Below are positions 8,442 through 16,606 of a stretch of 64,000 bases of DNA, piece after piece. The notes beneath the pieces are model-generated. The model was not told where the DNA came from. It ran no database searches and saw nothing but the letters and a program-made list of their open reading frames with translations. Within the stretch, counting starts at the first letter, position 1. Each line of letters opens with the position of its first letter. The position numbers and the translations under genes are program-made. The DNA is from Paraburkholderia panacisoli (GTDB taxonomy: Bacteria > Pseudomonadota > Gammaproteobacteria > Burkholderiales > Burkholderiaceae): NCBI RefSeq assembly GCF_008369935.1, contig NZ_VTUZ01000019.1:109004-173003 (forward strand), given 5' to 3'.

Positions 8442-9125
8442 ATGGAAGACCCAGCGATGGAAGATTCCGACGAATTGCTGCTGCTCCCGGTCTGGCGAGC
8501 GAACCTGGTGCTGCTGACCCGCGAGGTCGGTGCGGCGACCCGTCTCGCGCGCATGATGACCTTCTCCGCGAGTTACCTGAAACTGATGCTGTCCGGTCAG
8601 CGAGAATTCAGCGAGGAATTCGTGCGCGGGATCGAAGCGGTCACGGGTTTGCCCGCGGGGTGGATGAACGTGCCGCACACCGAGCACGACATTCCGCCCA
8701 ACGCGCGCGAGGCGATCGACAACGAACAGCCGCTCGCGCGCTTTCGCGGCACCGCGCATCCGGTGCGCAAGAAGACCGTGCTGCGTCCGCCCGAGCCGAT
8801 CTTCGGTCAGTCGGGGCCTGCCAGACGCGTCGAGGAAGAGCCGCTCGATGTCGAAGCGCATCGGCGCCAGGTGCACTTTCGCCAGGTCCGCGAGTTGGCG
8901 ATCCAGGAGGTGCGGCGCTTTGAGCGGCATCTGAGTCACGCGCCGGTGGAGTTGTCGTCGATGCGCGCGAAGGTGGAGGAGGTGATCGCCGCGGCCGATC
9001 TCGAAGACCCGATCCAGGCGGATCTCGCGGGCCGGCTGGAGCAGATCGAGAAACATCGCCATTTGCTGCTCAGGCATGTGGAGCGGCTGCAGGCGCTGCT
9101 GGGGCAGCTCGGGGAACAGGACTGA
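8442..9125 (+). CDS. Hypothetical protein with Cro/CI-like N-terminus and coiled C-terminus
   Basis: Not a family I can name. Of 227 residues, about 15-65 (VGAATRLARMMTFSASYLKL, then LSGQREFSEEFVRGIEAVTG) have the helix spacing and the surrounding logic of a lambda-repressor-type helix-turn-helix, ending in LPAGWM as in many such regulators. The middle is proline/arginine-rich and the last 90 residues are charged heptad-like helices (LEQIEKHRHLLLRHVERLQ). That suggests a DNA-binding protein with a dimerising coil. The ATG at 8442 or the one at 8457 could be the start; there is no strong ribosome-binding site for either. Confidence 0.7.
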   Translation: MEDPAMEDSDELLLLPVWRANLVLLTREVGAATRLARMMTFSASYLKLMLSGQREFSEEFVRGIEAVTGLPAGWMNVPHTEHDIPPNAREAIDNEQPLARFRGTAHPVRKKTVLRPPEPIFGQSGPARRVEEEPLDVEAHRRQVHFRQVRELAIQEVRRFERHLSHAPVELSSMRAKVEEVIAAADLEDPIQADLAGRLEQIEKHRHLLLRHVERLQALLGQLGEQD

Positions 9126-9237
9126 CGAGGGCGGCGAGGTACGGGTTGCCGCCGGGCAACTCGGCCGTTTCGCCGGCTTGAGCCGCGCCAACCCGTTTCA
9201 GCCGTTCTAGTCGTTTCAACCGCTCACCCGATCACCC

Positions 9238-9807
9238 TCATCGCGCCGCGCACGCCCCCCTGCGCCGCGCATGAAACTCGGCTTCCAGCGTCCACGTCAC
9301 GCCGTCCGGCGCGAGCGCGACACCGGTCCAGCAGAACGAGTCGCGCGTGATATCGGTGAAATTCCAGCGGATCGGCGTGCCGTCGGCATGCGTGCCGATC
9401 TGCACCAGATCGTTGCCGATGCGCCGGCCTCTCAGCTCATCGCGCTGACCGGTCAGCGGATTGACGTAGGTGACGCGCCACGCGCGCAGCGCCGCGTCCC
9501 AGATGCGCAACGTGGTGCCGTACATCGCGAGGTCCGCGTCGCCTGCAGCGCGGCCGCCGGCGGGACCGCCGCGCGGCGGCATGATCCACACGTCCTGCAC
9601 GGCGCGGCCTTCCAGCACCCAGCCGAAATGAATCTCGCCGCGCCGTGGCGCATGCCGCAGATCGACGCGGTAATGCACCACGTCCATATCCCAGCTGCCG
9701 ATCAGCCAGCCGTACAGGTCGTCGTCGGCGGCGATGTCGGCGGCGCGCGCGGGCGCGCTCAACGCGGCGAGGAAGCCGCCTGGGAGGTCGGTTTCAAGTC
9801 TGTTCAT
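9238..9807 (-). CDS. Hypothetical protein (DUF1579-like / lipocalin-like)
   Basis: 189-residue cytoplasmic protein with no signal peptide. The pattern LIGSWDMDVVHY near residue 35, followed by GEIHFGWVLEGRAVQDVWI and later WNFTDITRDSFCWTG, resembles small beta-barrel proteins that measure out a ligand (DUF1579 or lipocalin-like). I cannot name the ligand. It is divergent from the AraC-type gene starting at 9915 and shares its upstream region, so that regulator may control it. Convergent with the HTH-like gene to the left. Confidence 0.65.
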   Translation of the reverse strand: MNRLETDLPGGFLAALSAPARAADIAADDDLYGWLIGSWDMDVVHYRVDLRHAPRRGEIHFGWVLEGRAVQDVWIMPPRGGPAGGRAAGDADLAMYGTTLRIWDAALRAWRVTYVNPLTGQRDELRGRRIGNDLVQIGTHADGTPIRWNFTDITRDSFCWTGVALAPDGVTWTLEAEFHARRRGACAAR

Positions 9808-9914
9808 CGCAATGCTCCACGGGCTTAAAGTCGGATCGACATCGACGGCAACGGCCGAACCGCACCCGCCGCCGATGTGCTAAAACCACGATACGGACTC
9901 AGCCGAGGTGCATC

Positions 9915-10832
9915 TTGGGGAAAATTGCCGTCACGTTGCAGCAGGCGCTCGGCTCGCGCGACCGGGACGGCGCGCGCGGCGCCACAACTGCGCGTACGCT
10001 CGCGCAAGGCGCGGGCTGGGACGCCGCAGATCTGCTTTGCACCTTCGGCCCGCGCGACCAGCCATTCGAGGAACGGCACACCGGCGTATGCATCGCGATG
10101 GTGGTGGCCGGCTCGTTCGACTATCGCGCCGCGCCCGGCCGCGAAGTGCTCACGGCCGGCGCGCTGCTGCTCGGCAACACGGGCGAGTGCTTCGAGTGCG
10201 GGCATCGGCACGGGGCGGGCGATCGCTGCATTGCGTTTCACTACGCGCCGGCTTACTTCGAGCGGCTTGCCGCGGATGCGGGCCTGGCGAGCGGTCAGTT
10301 GAATTTCAGGCGCGCGCGCATCCCGCCGCAGCGCGCGTTGTCCCCGCTGATCGCGCGGGCCTGTGCGGGCGCGCAAGCGGATGACGCGAGCGCCACCGTC
10401 TGGGATGAACTGGCCGTCGAGCTGGCTGCCGCGACGCTGCGAGCGGCCGGCACGTCGATGCGCGCTGAAACGGCCGCGAGCGGCACGGCGGGCGCTGTCG
10501 CGACGTCGCGCGTCGCGCAGGTCGTGCGTCTGATCGACGACTCGCCCGGCGCGCCGCATACGCTGACGAGTCTCGCCGCCGCCGCGGGCTTGAGCGAGTT
10601 CTACTTCCTGCGCACGTTCCAGCGCGTGACCGGCGTGACGCCGCATCAATACCTGTTGCGCGCGCGCTTGCGGGCCGCGGCGCTGCGCCTTCAGGATGGC
10701 GGGGCGAAGATCGTCGATATCGCGCTCGACTGCGGCTTCAACGATCTGTCGAATTTCAATCACGCGTTTCGCGCGGAGTTTGCCGCGAGCCCGCGTGTGT
10801 GGCGTGCGCGGGGCAGGGCGCAGCGCTCATGA
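9915..10832 (+). CDS. AraC family transcriptional regulator
   Basis: Predicted activator of 305 aa. Residues about 35-150 form a cupin-like sensing domain (FEERHTGVCIAMVVAGSFDY, GNTGECFECGH). The C-terminal 100 residues carry the two AraC helix-turn-helices: TLTSLAAAAGLSEFYFLRTF and IVDIALDCGFNDLSNFNHAF. No ATG exists in a suitable place; a TTG at 9915 preceded by GAGG seven bases upstream is my start. Its stop codon overlaps the start of the next gene (ATGA), implying translational coupling to the DUF3857 protein. Confidence 0.85.
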   Translation: MGKIAVTLQQALGSRDRDGARGATTARTLAQGAGWDAADLLCTFGPRDQPFEERHTGVCIAMVVAGSFDYRAAPGREVLTAGALLLGNTGECFECGHRHGAGDRCIAFHYAPAYFERLAADAGLASGQLNFRRARIPPQRALSPLIARACAGAQADDASATVWDELAVELAAATLRAAGTSMRAETAASGTAGAVATSRVAQVVRLIDDSPGAPHTLTSLAAAAGLSEFYFLRTFQRVTGVTPHQYLLRARLRAAALRLQDGGAKIVDIALDCGFNDLSNFNHAFRAEFAASPRVWRARGRAQRS

Positions 10833-12733
10833 CGCGCAGGGTTGCGTTCGTCGCACTGGCCGCTGCTTTGACGCTGGGCGCACATGCCGCCTTCAGCTTC
10901 GCCGACGACGACGCGTCGGCCACCGCCGGCGACGACAACGCGCCCTCGACGATCGAGCGCGACGTCCACCTTTTCACGATCCAGAAAGACGGCTCGATCG
11001 AGGAGCACGACGACACGGTGTTGCGGGCCAACACCACGAGCGGCGTCGACGACATCGCGCAACGCTACGTGTGGTTCAACAAGGACATCGAGCAGGTGCA
11101 GCTGCTCGCCGCCGAAACGATCGACCCGAACGGCGTCCTCCATCCGGTCGGCCCCGAGGCGATCCGCGACGTGCAGGAGCCGCGCTCGGCCGGCGCGCCG
11201 AGTTTCGAGGACGGTGTGTTGCGCACGGTGATCTTCCCCGGCGTGGCACCCGGCTCGCGCGTGCATCTGGCGTTTCGCAAAACCCGCGTGAAGCCGCTGC
11301 AGGCGGGCACCTTCGGGTATCTGGTCGAGCCGACGCGCGAGCCCGTCGAGCAGCAACGGCTGATCTTCGATCTGCCCGCCGATGTGCCGCTCTATGCCGA
11401 CGCGCGCGGCTACGTCGCCGTGCCGCCGGTGACGGCCAACGGGCGCACGCGCTACGAGTTCGACTATCGGCACGGTCCCTATGCGCCGCTCGAAGCGGGC
11501 GCGGTCGGCTACGGGAACTGGGGCGATCGGCTGATGGTGTCGACGGTGCCGGACTTCGCGAGCTTCGCCGCGCGCTATCGCGGGGCCGCCGCCGACGCGA
11601 CGATGGACGACCTCGCGATCGTCCAGCTCGCCCAAAGCCTGACCGCCGGCGCCGCCGATCCGCGCGCGAAGGCGCAGGCGCTGTACGACTGGATGCGTCT
11701 GAACATCCGCTACGTGGCGCTGTTTCTCGGCGAGACGGCCGCGATCCCGCACAAGGCGATCGACATCCTGCACAACCGTTATGGCGACTGCAAGGATCAC
11801 GTCGCGCTGTACAGCGCGCTGCTGGCCGCGGTCGGCATTCGCAGCGAGGCGGTGCTGCTCAACCTCGGGCCGTACTACAGCTTGCCGGACGTGCCCGGTT
11901 ACGGCGCGAGCGCGATCAATCATGCGATTGTCTGGATTCCTGAGTTGTCGCTGTTCGCGGATACGACGGCGGGCGGCGTGGCCTTCGGCTATCTGTCGCC
12001 CGGCGTGATGGACCGGCCCGTGCTGCTGGTCGGCCAAGGCGTGTTGTCGCGCACGCCCGCCACCCAGGCGCGCGAGCGCACCGCGCGCCTGCAGGTCGAT
12101 ATCGATGAAAGCGGCGCGGCGAACTACGCTTACCGCGTCGAGGATGCCGGGTACACGGCCGAACTCGAGCGCAATACGTTTCGGCGCGCGACCCGGCAGC
12201 GCGCGCAGCAGATCGCGGCGAATCGTCTCTTGCAAACGGGCTTGCACGGCACCGCGCAATTGAGCACCGACGACGTGTCCGCGACGAGCGGACCCTTCGC
12301 CACATCGACACAGGGAAGCGTCGCGCACTTCGTGTGGCGCGACGGCACGACGGCGGTGCCGGTGCTGTCGAGCCTGTCCGGCGGCATGGACTCGCAGGTG
12401 CAGACGTGGCTCGCCGAGCCGGCGCGGACCCAGCCGTGGGCGTGCATCGGCGGCGAATTCGACGAGACGCTGGCAATGACCCTGCCGCGCTTTGTCCGCG
12501 TGACCGATTTGCCCACGGATACAGCGGTGCAGAACCGCTTTCTGACGTTCTCTTCGCGCTACGTGTTCGATCCCGCGACGCGGATGTTGCAGGTCAGCCG
12601 GCACCTGCGCGCCGCGTTCGGGCATCAGATGTGTTCCGCGAGCGAATTCGCCGACATCAAGGACGACCTCGTGCGGATCGAGCGCGATCTCGACGCGCAA
12701 CTGGTGGTCAAGGTCGCGAACACGAAGTCATAG
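10829..12733 (+). CDS. Exported DUF3857/transglutaminase-like protein
   Basis: 634-residue protein with a signal peptide (residues 1 to about 25, ending in a FSFADDD region). Residues about 45-210 match DUF3857; about 270-380 form a transglutaminase-like core with the Cys in NRYGDCKDH, the His in INHAIVWI and the Asp in LFADTT, so the cysteine-protease triad looks intact. Proteins of this architecture are known from many bacteria but lack a defined substrate. The ATG overlaps the stop of the AraC gene. A 9-bp hairpin separates its end from the convergent gene. Confidence 0.82.
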   Translation: MTRRVAFVALAAALTLGAHAAFSFADDDASATAGDDNAPSTIERDVHLFTIQKDGSIEEHDDTVLRANTTSGVDDIAQRYVWFNKDIEQVQLLAAETIDPNGVLHPVGPEAIRDVQEPRSAGAPSFEDGVLRTVIFPGVAPGSRVHLAFRKTRVKPLQAGTFGYLVEPTREPVEQQRLIFDLPADVPLYADARGYVAVPPVTANGRTRYEFDYRHGPYAPLEAGAVGYGNWGDRLMVSTVPDFASFAARYRGAAADATMDDLAIVQLAQSLTAGAADPRAKAQALYDWMRLNIRYVALFLGETAAIPHKAIDILHNRYGDCKDHVALYSALLAAVGIRSEAVLLNLGPYYSLPDVPGYGASAINHAIVWIPELSLFADTTAGGVAFGYLSPGVMDRPVLLVGQGVLSRTPATQARERTARLQVDIDESGAANYAYRVEDAGYTAELERNTFRRATRQRAQQIAANRLLQTGLHGTAQLSTDDVSATSGPFATSTQGSVAHFVWRDGTTAVPVLSSLSGGMDSQVQTWLAEPARTQPWACIGGEFDETLAMTLPRFVRVTDLPTDTAVQNRFLTFSSRYVFDPATRMLQVSRHLRAAFGHQMCSASEFADIKDDLVRIERDLDAQLVVKVANTKS

Positions 12734-12736
12734 CAA

Positions 12737-12765
12737 CGGCCCTGGCCGCGCAGAGACCAGGGCCG
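12737..12765. terminator. Hairpin between convergent genes
   Basis: Nine-bp perfect arms (12737-12745 and 12757-12765) with an 11-base loop, placed exactly between two tail-to-tail genes. It can serve as a bidirectional terminator, though T-runs are lacking. Confidence 0.5.
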
Positions 12766-12779
12766 CACGCGGCTCGAGC

Positions 12780-13931
12780 TTACGTGCCGCTCTTCGTCAC
12801 GATCGGCACCCAGGCGCCGCTCTTCACCTGATACAACGTGGACGCGCCGCTCTTCAACGCGCCGGTGTTATCGAACGAGATCTTGCCGGTCACGCCGTCG
12901 AAATCGATCGCCTTCAGCACGGGCCGGTACGTCGCCGGCGAAGTCGATTTGGCCTGCTGCATCGCCTTGATCGCGGCCCACGCGCCGTCGTAGCCGAACG
13001 GCGCATACGACAGGATGTCCTCGCCATAGCGCTTCTTGTACTTCGCGGAGAAGTCCTTGCCGCCCGCCAGCTGCGCGAGCGGACGGCCGTACTCCCAGGC
13101 CATCACGCCGTCGGCCGCGTCGCCGGCGAGCTTGATGAAGTCCGGGTCCATCACGCCGCCGCCGCCCACGAGTTGCGCGTTCAGGCCCAACTGCTTCATG
13201 CGCCGCGCGAAACCGGCCGCCTGGTTGTCCAGTCCGCCGAAGAACACCAGGTCCGCGTTGGTCCCCTTGATCTTGGTGATCTGGGTGCTGAAGTCCACCG
13301 CGTGATTGTCGGTGTATTCGCGCGCGACGATGGTGCCGCCGTGCGCCTTCACCGCCTTCTCGAACTCGTCGGCTTCGCCCTGGCCGAACGCGGTGCGGTC
13401 GTCGATGATCGCGATGCGCCTGGCCTTGGTCACGTCGACCGCATACGCGCCCGCGTTGCCGGCGTTCTGGCCGTCGGTGGAGATCACCATGAAGGTGTTC
13501 GCAAAACCACGGCCGGTGATGATCGGATTGGTGGCGGCCGGGTCGATCACCGGAATGCCGGCCTGTTCATACACCTGCGACGCGGGAATCGTCGTGCCGG
13601 AATTGAAGTGGCCCACCACCACCGCGACGCCCGAGTCGACCAGCTTCTGCGCGGCCTGCACGCCGATGCGCGGGTCGGCCTGGTCGTCCTGCGAGACGAG
13701 CTCGAATTGCGCCACCTTGTCGCCGATCTTGATCTTCTGCGCGTTGGCTTCGTCGATCGCGAGCCGGACGCCGTTCTCCAGGTCTTTGCCATAGCCGGCA
13801 TTGGCGCCGGTCAACGGCGCGGCGAAGCCGATCTTCACCGGCAGGTCGTCGGCGAAACCGGCGAGCGGCGTGATCGAGAAGATGGCGCCAACCAGCATGG
13901 CAAGCGGTTTCAGCGTGTTGCGGACACTCAT
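12780..13931 (-). CDS. Branched-chain amino acid ABC transporter binding protein (LivK-like)
   Basis: Periplasmic substrate-binding protein of the Peripla_BP_6/LivJ-LivK family, 383 aa from the ATG at 13931, which has an AAGGAGAG ribosome-binding site; an ATG five codons upstream does not. Signal peptide at residues 1-26 (ending LAGFAD), then VKIGFAAPLTGANAGYGKD. VVVGHFNSGTTIPASQVYEQ is the classic ligand-binding segment that positions the amino-acid head group. No liv permease or ATPase genes are nearby, so it is an orphan binding protein that must borrow a transporter encoded elsewhere. Confidence 0.88.
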   Translation of the reverse strand: MSVRNTLKPLAMLVGAIFSITPLAGFADDLPVKIGFAAPLTGANAGYGKDLENGVRLAIDEANAQKIKIGDKVAQFELVSQDDQADPRIGVQAAQKLVDSGVAVVVGHFNSGTTIPASQVYEQAGIPVIDPAATNPIITGRGFANTFMVISTDGQNAGNAGAYAVDVTKARRIAIIDDRTAFGQGEADEFEKAVKAHGGTIVAREYTDNHAVDFSTQITKIKGTNADLVFFGGLDNQAAGFARRMKQLGLNAQLVGGGGVMDPDFIKLAGDAADGVMAWEYGRPLAQLAGGKDFSAKYKKRYGEDILSYAPFGYDGAWAAIKAMQQAKSTSPATYRPVLKAIDFDGVTGKISFDNTGALKSGASTLYQVKSGAWVPIVTKSGT

Positions 13932-14413
13932 GGTCTCTCCTTCCATCGACAGTTCAGTGAGAAAGCGGCAAGACAGTAACGCTGATCGACACGCGGGCCG
14001 AGGGTTCGCCTCGCGCGTATCGAGAGACTACGAATGATTGATCGCCATCAACAATGCTGGAATACGCTCAGTAGCGCTGGCTGTGTTTATGTGCGGTCAA
14101 TCTGGCGCGAATATAGAAAGCCAATTTGCCGCCGTCTTGGCAATTCGAGGCGTTTTGGATGAGCATTTCGGCACAGGCCGTGCGGCGGGCCGGCGGCGTG
14201 CCGGGTGGCGGGGTGGATGTGCCGCCGCGTGGGGTGCGGATTTCGGCACATGCTTAAGAGCGGCCGGCGCGGGGTACGCCGGGCGGGTTGTTCGTTTGGT
14301 TTTCAACGATTGACCACGGGAATTGCGGTCGTCGTGGGCTTTGGTGAAAGCCTTCGCGCCAAGGGGCTTCGCGACGGCGAAGCCCCTGTCAGCCACGCGT
14401 CAAGCCGCAGCCT
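13932..14413. other. Intergenic stretch of about 480 bases
   Basis: Holds the promoter region of the LivK-like gene and, near the right end, a hairpin at 14362-14387. A 99-codon minus-strand frame here (14097-14396) is Pro/Ala/Arg-rich, unlike a real protein, and I do not call it. Confidence 0.5.
14362..14387. terminator. Hairpin downstream of the 153-aa protein gene
   Basis: Perfect 11-bp stem (14362-14372 with 14377-14387) and 4-base loop, 27 bases past the stop of the minus-strand gene. It lacks a clear T-run in that direction. Confidence 0.55.
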
Positions 14414-14875
14414 TCAACGTTCGCCTTGCTGGCGCAACAATTCTTCTCGCAGTCGCAGCAGCGGCGCTTTGGTGTCCTCGTCGGCCCAGGTATCGAGATC
14501 GTCGATCGCGCGCTGGCAGCCGTCGAGCACCAGGTCGAGGTCCACCGGCACGCCGTTGTTCAGCGCGAATTCGATGGTCTCGGCGAACTGCTGGCACTCG
14601 TCCTCGCCGTATGAGATGTCGAGGTTGTCGGCGATCACCTCGGCGATGTTGCTGCGCGCGCGGTCGTCGGGCGTCACCATCTCGACGATGCCGCGTGCGA
14701 CCGCCGGCGAGTAGTACAGCGCGATGTCGAGCCATTGCGCCGGATCGAAATCGGCCTGGTCGAACTGGTTCTCGAAGTACTCGATCGCTTCCTGTTCGTG
14801 CGCTTCGTCAGCGTCGACGCTGATGCACAACTGCTCGAAAAATTCTTCCCGCTCGCTGCGGATATAACCGTCCAT
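14414..14875 (-). CDS. Conserved acidic hypothetical protein
   Basis: 153 residues starting MDGYIRSEREEFFEQLCISV (ATG at 14875; an upstream ATG at 14941 would add 22 unlikely residues). Very acidic, helical, without signal peptide or membrane segment. Features such as ALNNGVPVDLDLVLDGCQRA and an Asp/Glu-rich surface suggest a small soluble cytoplasmic protein. I do not recognise the family and infer no function. A hairpin follows the gene. Confidence 0.7.
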   Translation of the reverse strand: MDGYIRSEREEFFEQLCISVDADEAHEQEAIEYFENQFDQADFDPAQWLDIALYYSPAVARGIVEMVTPDDRARSNIAEVIADNLDISYGEDECQQFAETIEFALNNGVPVDLDLVLDGCQRAIDDLDTWADEDTKAPLLRLREELLRQQGER

Positions 14876-15103
14876 CGATGCCTCGTCTGCTGAATGCCGG
14901 ATGCCAGAAATTGCCAGGTGGACGGGCGATGCCTCGTCCACGCGGCACGCATTATAGGACGGCTGGCTGACGACACGGCCGCCGGGCGCGTGACGGATTG
15001 ACCGCGCGGCGTGTAATAGTGCCTTCCTGTTGCGGGTGATTTTCCGTCGTGCGCCGGTCGTTAGACTCCGCTTGACCGTTCGGGTCGAGTCAATCGGAGA
15101 ATC

Positions 15104-15393
15104 ATGATGAGGGCAGTTTGGGTACCGTTGTGGGTCGGCTTGCTGGGCGCGGCAATGTTTGGTGGGGGGGCGGCCGGGCCGTGGGCTTGACGCGGGCCGA
15201 AGTGCTCGCCGAACTGGCCGACTATAAGAGCGTCGGCTACCAATTCAGCGAAGTGGATTATCCACAGACGGCGATCGACGCCACCCGCAAGGTGGTCGCG
15301 CTGCACGCCGAACGCGCGGCGGCTGCTGCGAGCGCTGCGAAAGTGGCTGACGCAGCCGGCCAGGCGCAGGCGGTGCGGGTAGAAATCGATTGA
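15104..15393 (+). pseudogene. DUF4148 protein gene with a single-base frameshift
   Basis: DUF4148 proteins are small exported Burkholderiales proteins with a signal peptide followed by LTRAEV-type repeats. Here a good signal sequence starts at the ATG of 15104 (MMRAVWVPLWVGLLGAAMFG) but the frame stops at 15189. The mature part, LTRAEVLAELADYKSVGYQF to 15393, lies in the -1 frame. The junction contains a run of seven G (15164-15170): one extra G, or a -1 slip on it, restores a single product. So it is a recent mutation, an assembly error, or a programmed shift. A GGAGA site precedes the ATG. Confidence 0.65.
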
Positions 15394-15495
15394 TTGCCGC
15401 TTGCTGCCGGTAGTTGCCGGTGAGTGAACCTGATGCCGGTGAACGCGGACGAATACCAGTCAGCGGCCAGTCAATGGCGGCGCCATGCACCCACC

Positions 15496-16362
15496 CTAAG
15501 CCGTCTCCGCCACCCACGCATCGAACCACTCGCGCGGCTGCGCGATTTCGTTCTGGGCGGCCACCAGCTCCAGCTCATAACGTCCGGCCTGCCACGTCGT
15601 CTTGACCACCGCATTCACCGCAGCCAGCGTGTGCTCGAAAGCCGCGCGAATCGAGTCCCCGAGCAGCGTGCGCGCGACGAACACCGCGCTCGTCAGATCG
15701 CCGACCCCCACCGGCTGCCGCGCGAACGGATAGAGCGGGCGTTGCCCCATCCACGCCTCGCGTTCGGTGACAACCAGCATATTGAAGCGGTCGGCGGGAC
15801 TGTTGCGGTCGAGCAGATGTTTAACCAGCACCAGCTTCGGCCCGCGCGCGATCACTTCGCGGCATGCCGTCACGGCTTCTTCGAGCGTCTCGATCTCCCG
15901 ACCCACCAGCCGCTGCAATTCGACGTGATTCGGCGCCATTGCGTCGGCCACTTGCGGCATGGTGCGCACGAGAAACTCCTGGATGCCCGGCTCGACCTTG
16001 CAGCCGCTCGTCGCGCCCATCACCGGATCGCAGAAGTACCATGCGCGCGGATTGGCGGCCTTCACGGCCGTCACGATCTCCACCACCGACTGTGCCTGCT
16101 TGGGCGTGCCCAGATAGCCGGAGAGCACGGCGTCGCAGCGCGGCAGCATGCCGATCGCGCCGATGCCTTCCACCAGTTCTTCCATCTGCGACGCGTCGAT
16201 CGCGCTGCCGCTCCAATGGCCGTATTGCGTGTGATTCGAGAACTGCACGGTATTGAGCGGCCAGACATTGACGCCGAGGCGGCGCATCGGAAACACGGCC
16301 GCGCTGTTGCCGGCGTGTCCGAAGACGACATGTGACTGGATGCTCAGAACATTTTTCGTCAT
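15496..16362 (-). CDS. pdxY: Pyridoxal kinase PdxY
   Basis: Phosphorylates pyridoxal to pyridoxal 5'-phosphate in the vitamin B6 salvage pathway. It is a ribokinase-fold protein of 288 aa. Typical PdxY features are VLSIQSHVVFGHAGNSAAVF at the N-terminus, GYLGTPKQAQSVVEIV, CDPVMG and the anion-hole segment GVGDLTSAVFVA near residue 222. It is transcribed away from glgA's end with about 245 bases between them, so it probably has its own promoter. Confidence 0.94.
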   Translation of the reverse strand: MTKNVLSIQSHVVFGHAGNSAAVFPMRRLGVNVWPLNTVQFSNHTQYGHWSGSAIDASQMEELVEGIGAIGMLPRCDAVLSGYLGTPKQAQSVVEIVTAVKAANPRAWYFCDPVMGATSGCKVEPGIQEFLVRTMPQVADAMAPNHVELQRLVGREIETLEEAVTACREVIARGPKLVLVKHLLDRNSPADRFNMLVVTEREAWMGQRPLYPFARQPVGVGDLTSAVFVARTLLGDSIRAAFEHTLAAVNAVVKTTWQAGRYELELVAAQNEIAQPREWFDAWVAETA

Positions 16363-16606
16363 GGTATGGCCCGCGCAACCGGTGATGCGCGATCAAAAGA
16401 AGCGGGAAGGTGCGCCGCGCCAGGGATCCGAGGTGGGCCCGTCGCCGCGCGGCAGGACTGCATTCAGATGGTGCAAGAAAAATGCGCGCTTTGCATTGTC
16501 AGGAAACAATACATGAGTTTGCCGCGCGCGAGTCGATCCGTCCCCGCGTTTGTTGCGCCGAACCATCAGACGCGAGACGCAAGGCAGGGCGGTGAAGCGA
16601 GTCGAT

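Noticed and set aside
10760..12700. A 646-codon open frame on minus antisense to the DUF3857 gene
   Set aside because: Arg/His/Ala-rich with no domain logic; it mirrors a real plus-strand gene in high-GC DNA. Plus-strand motifs (signal peptide, Cys-His-Asp triad) are decisive.
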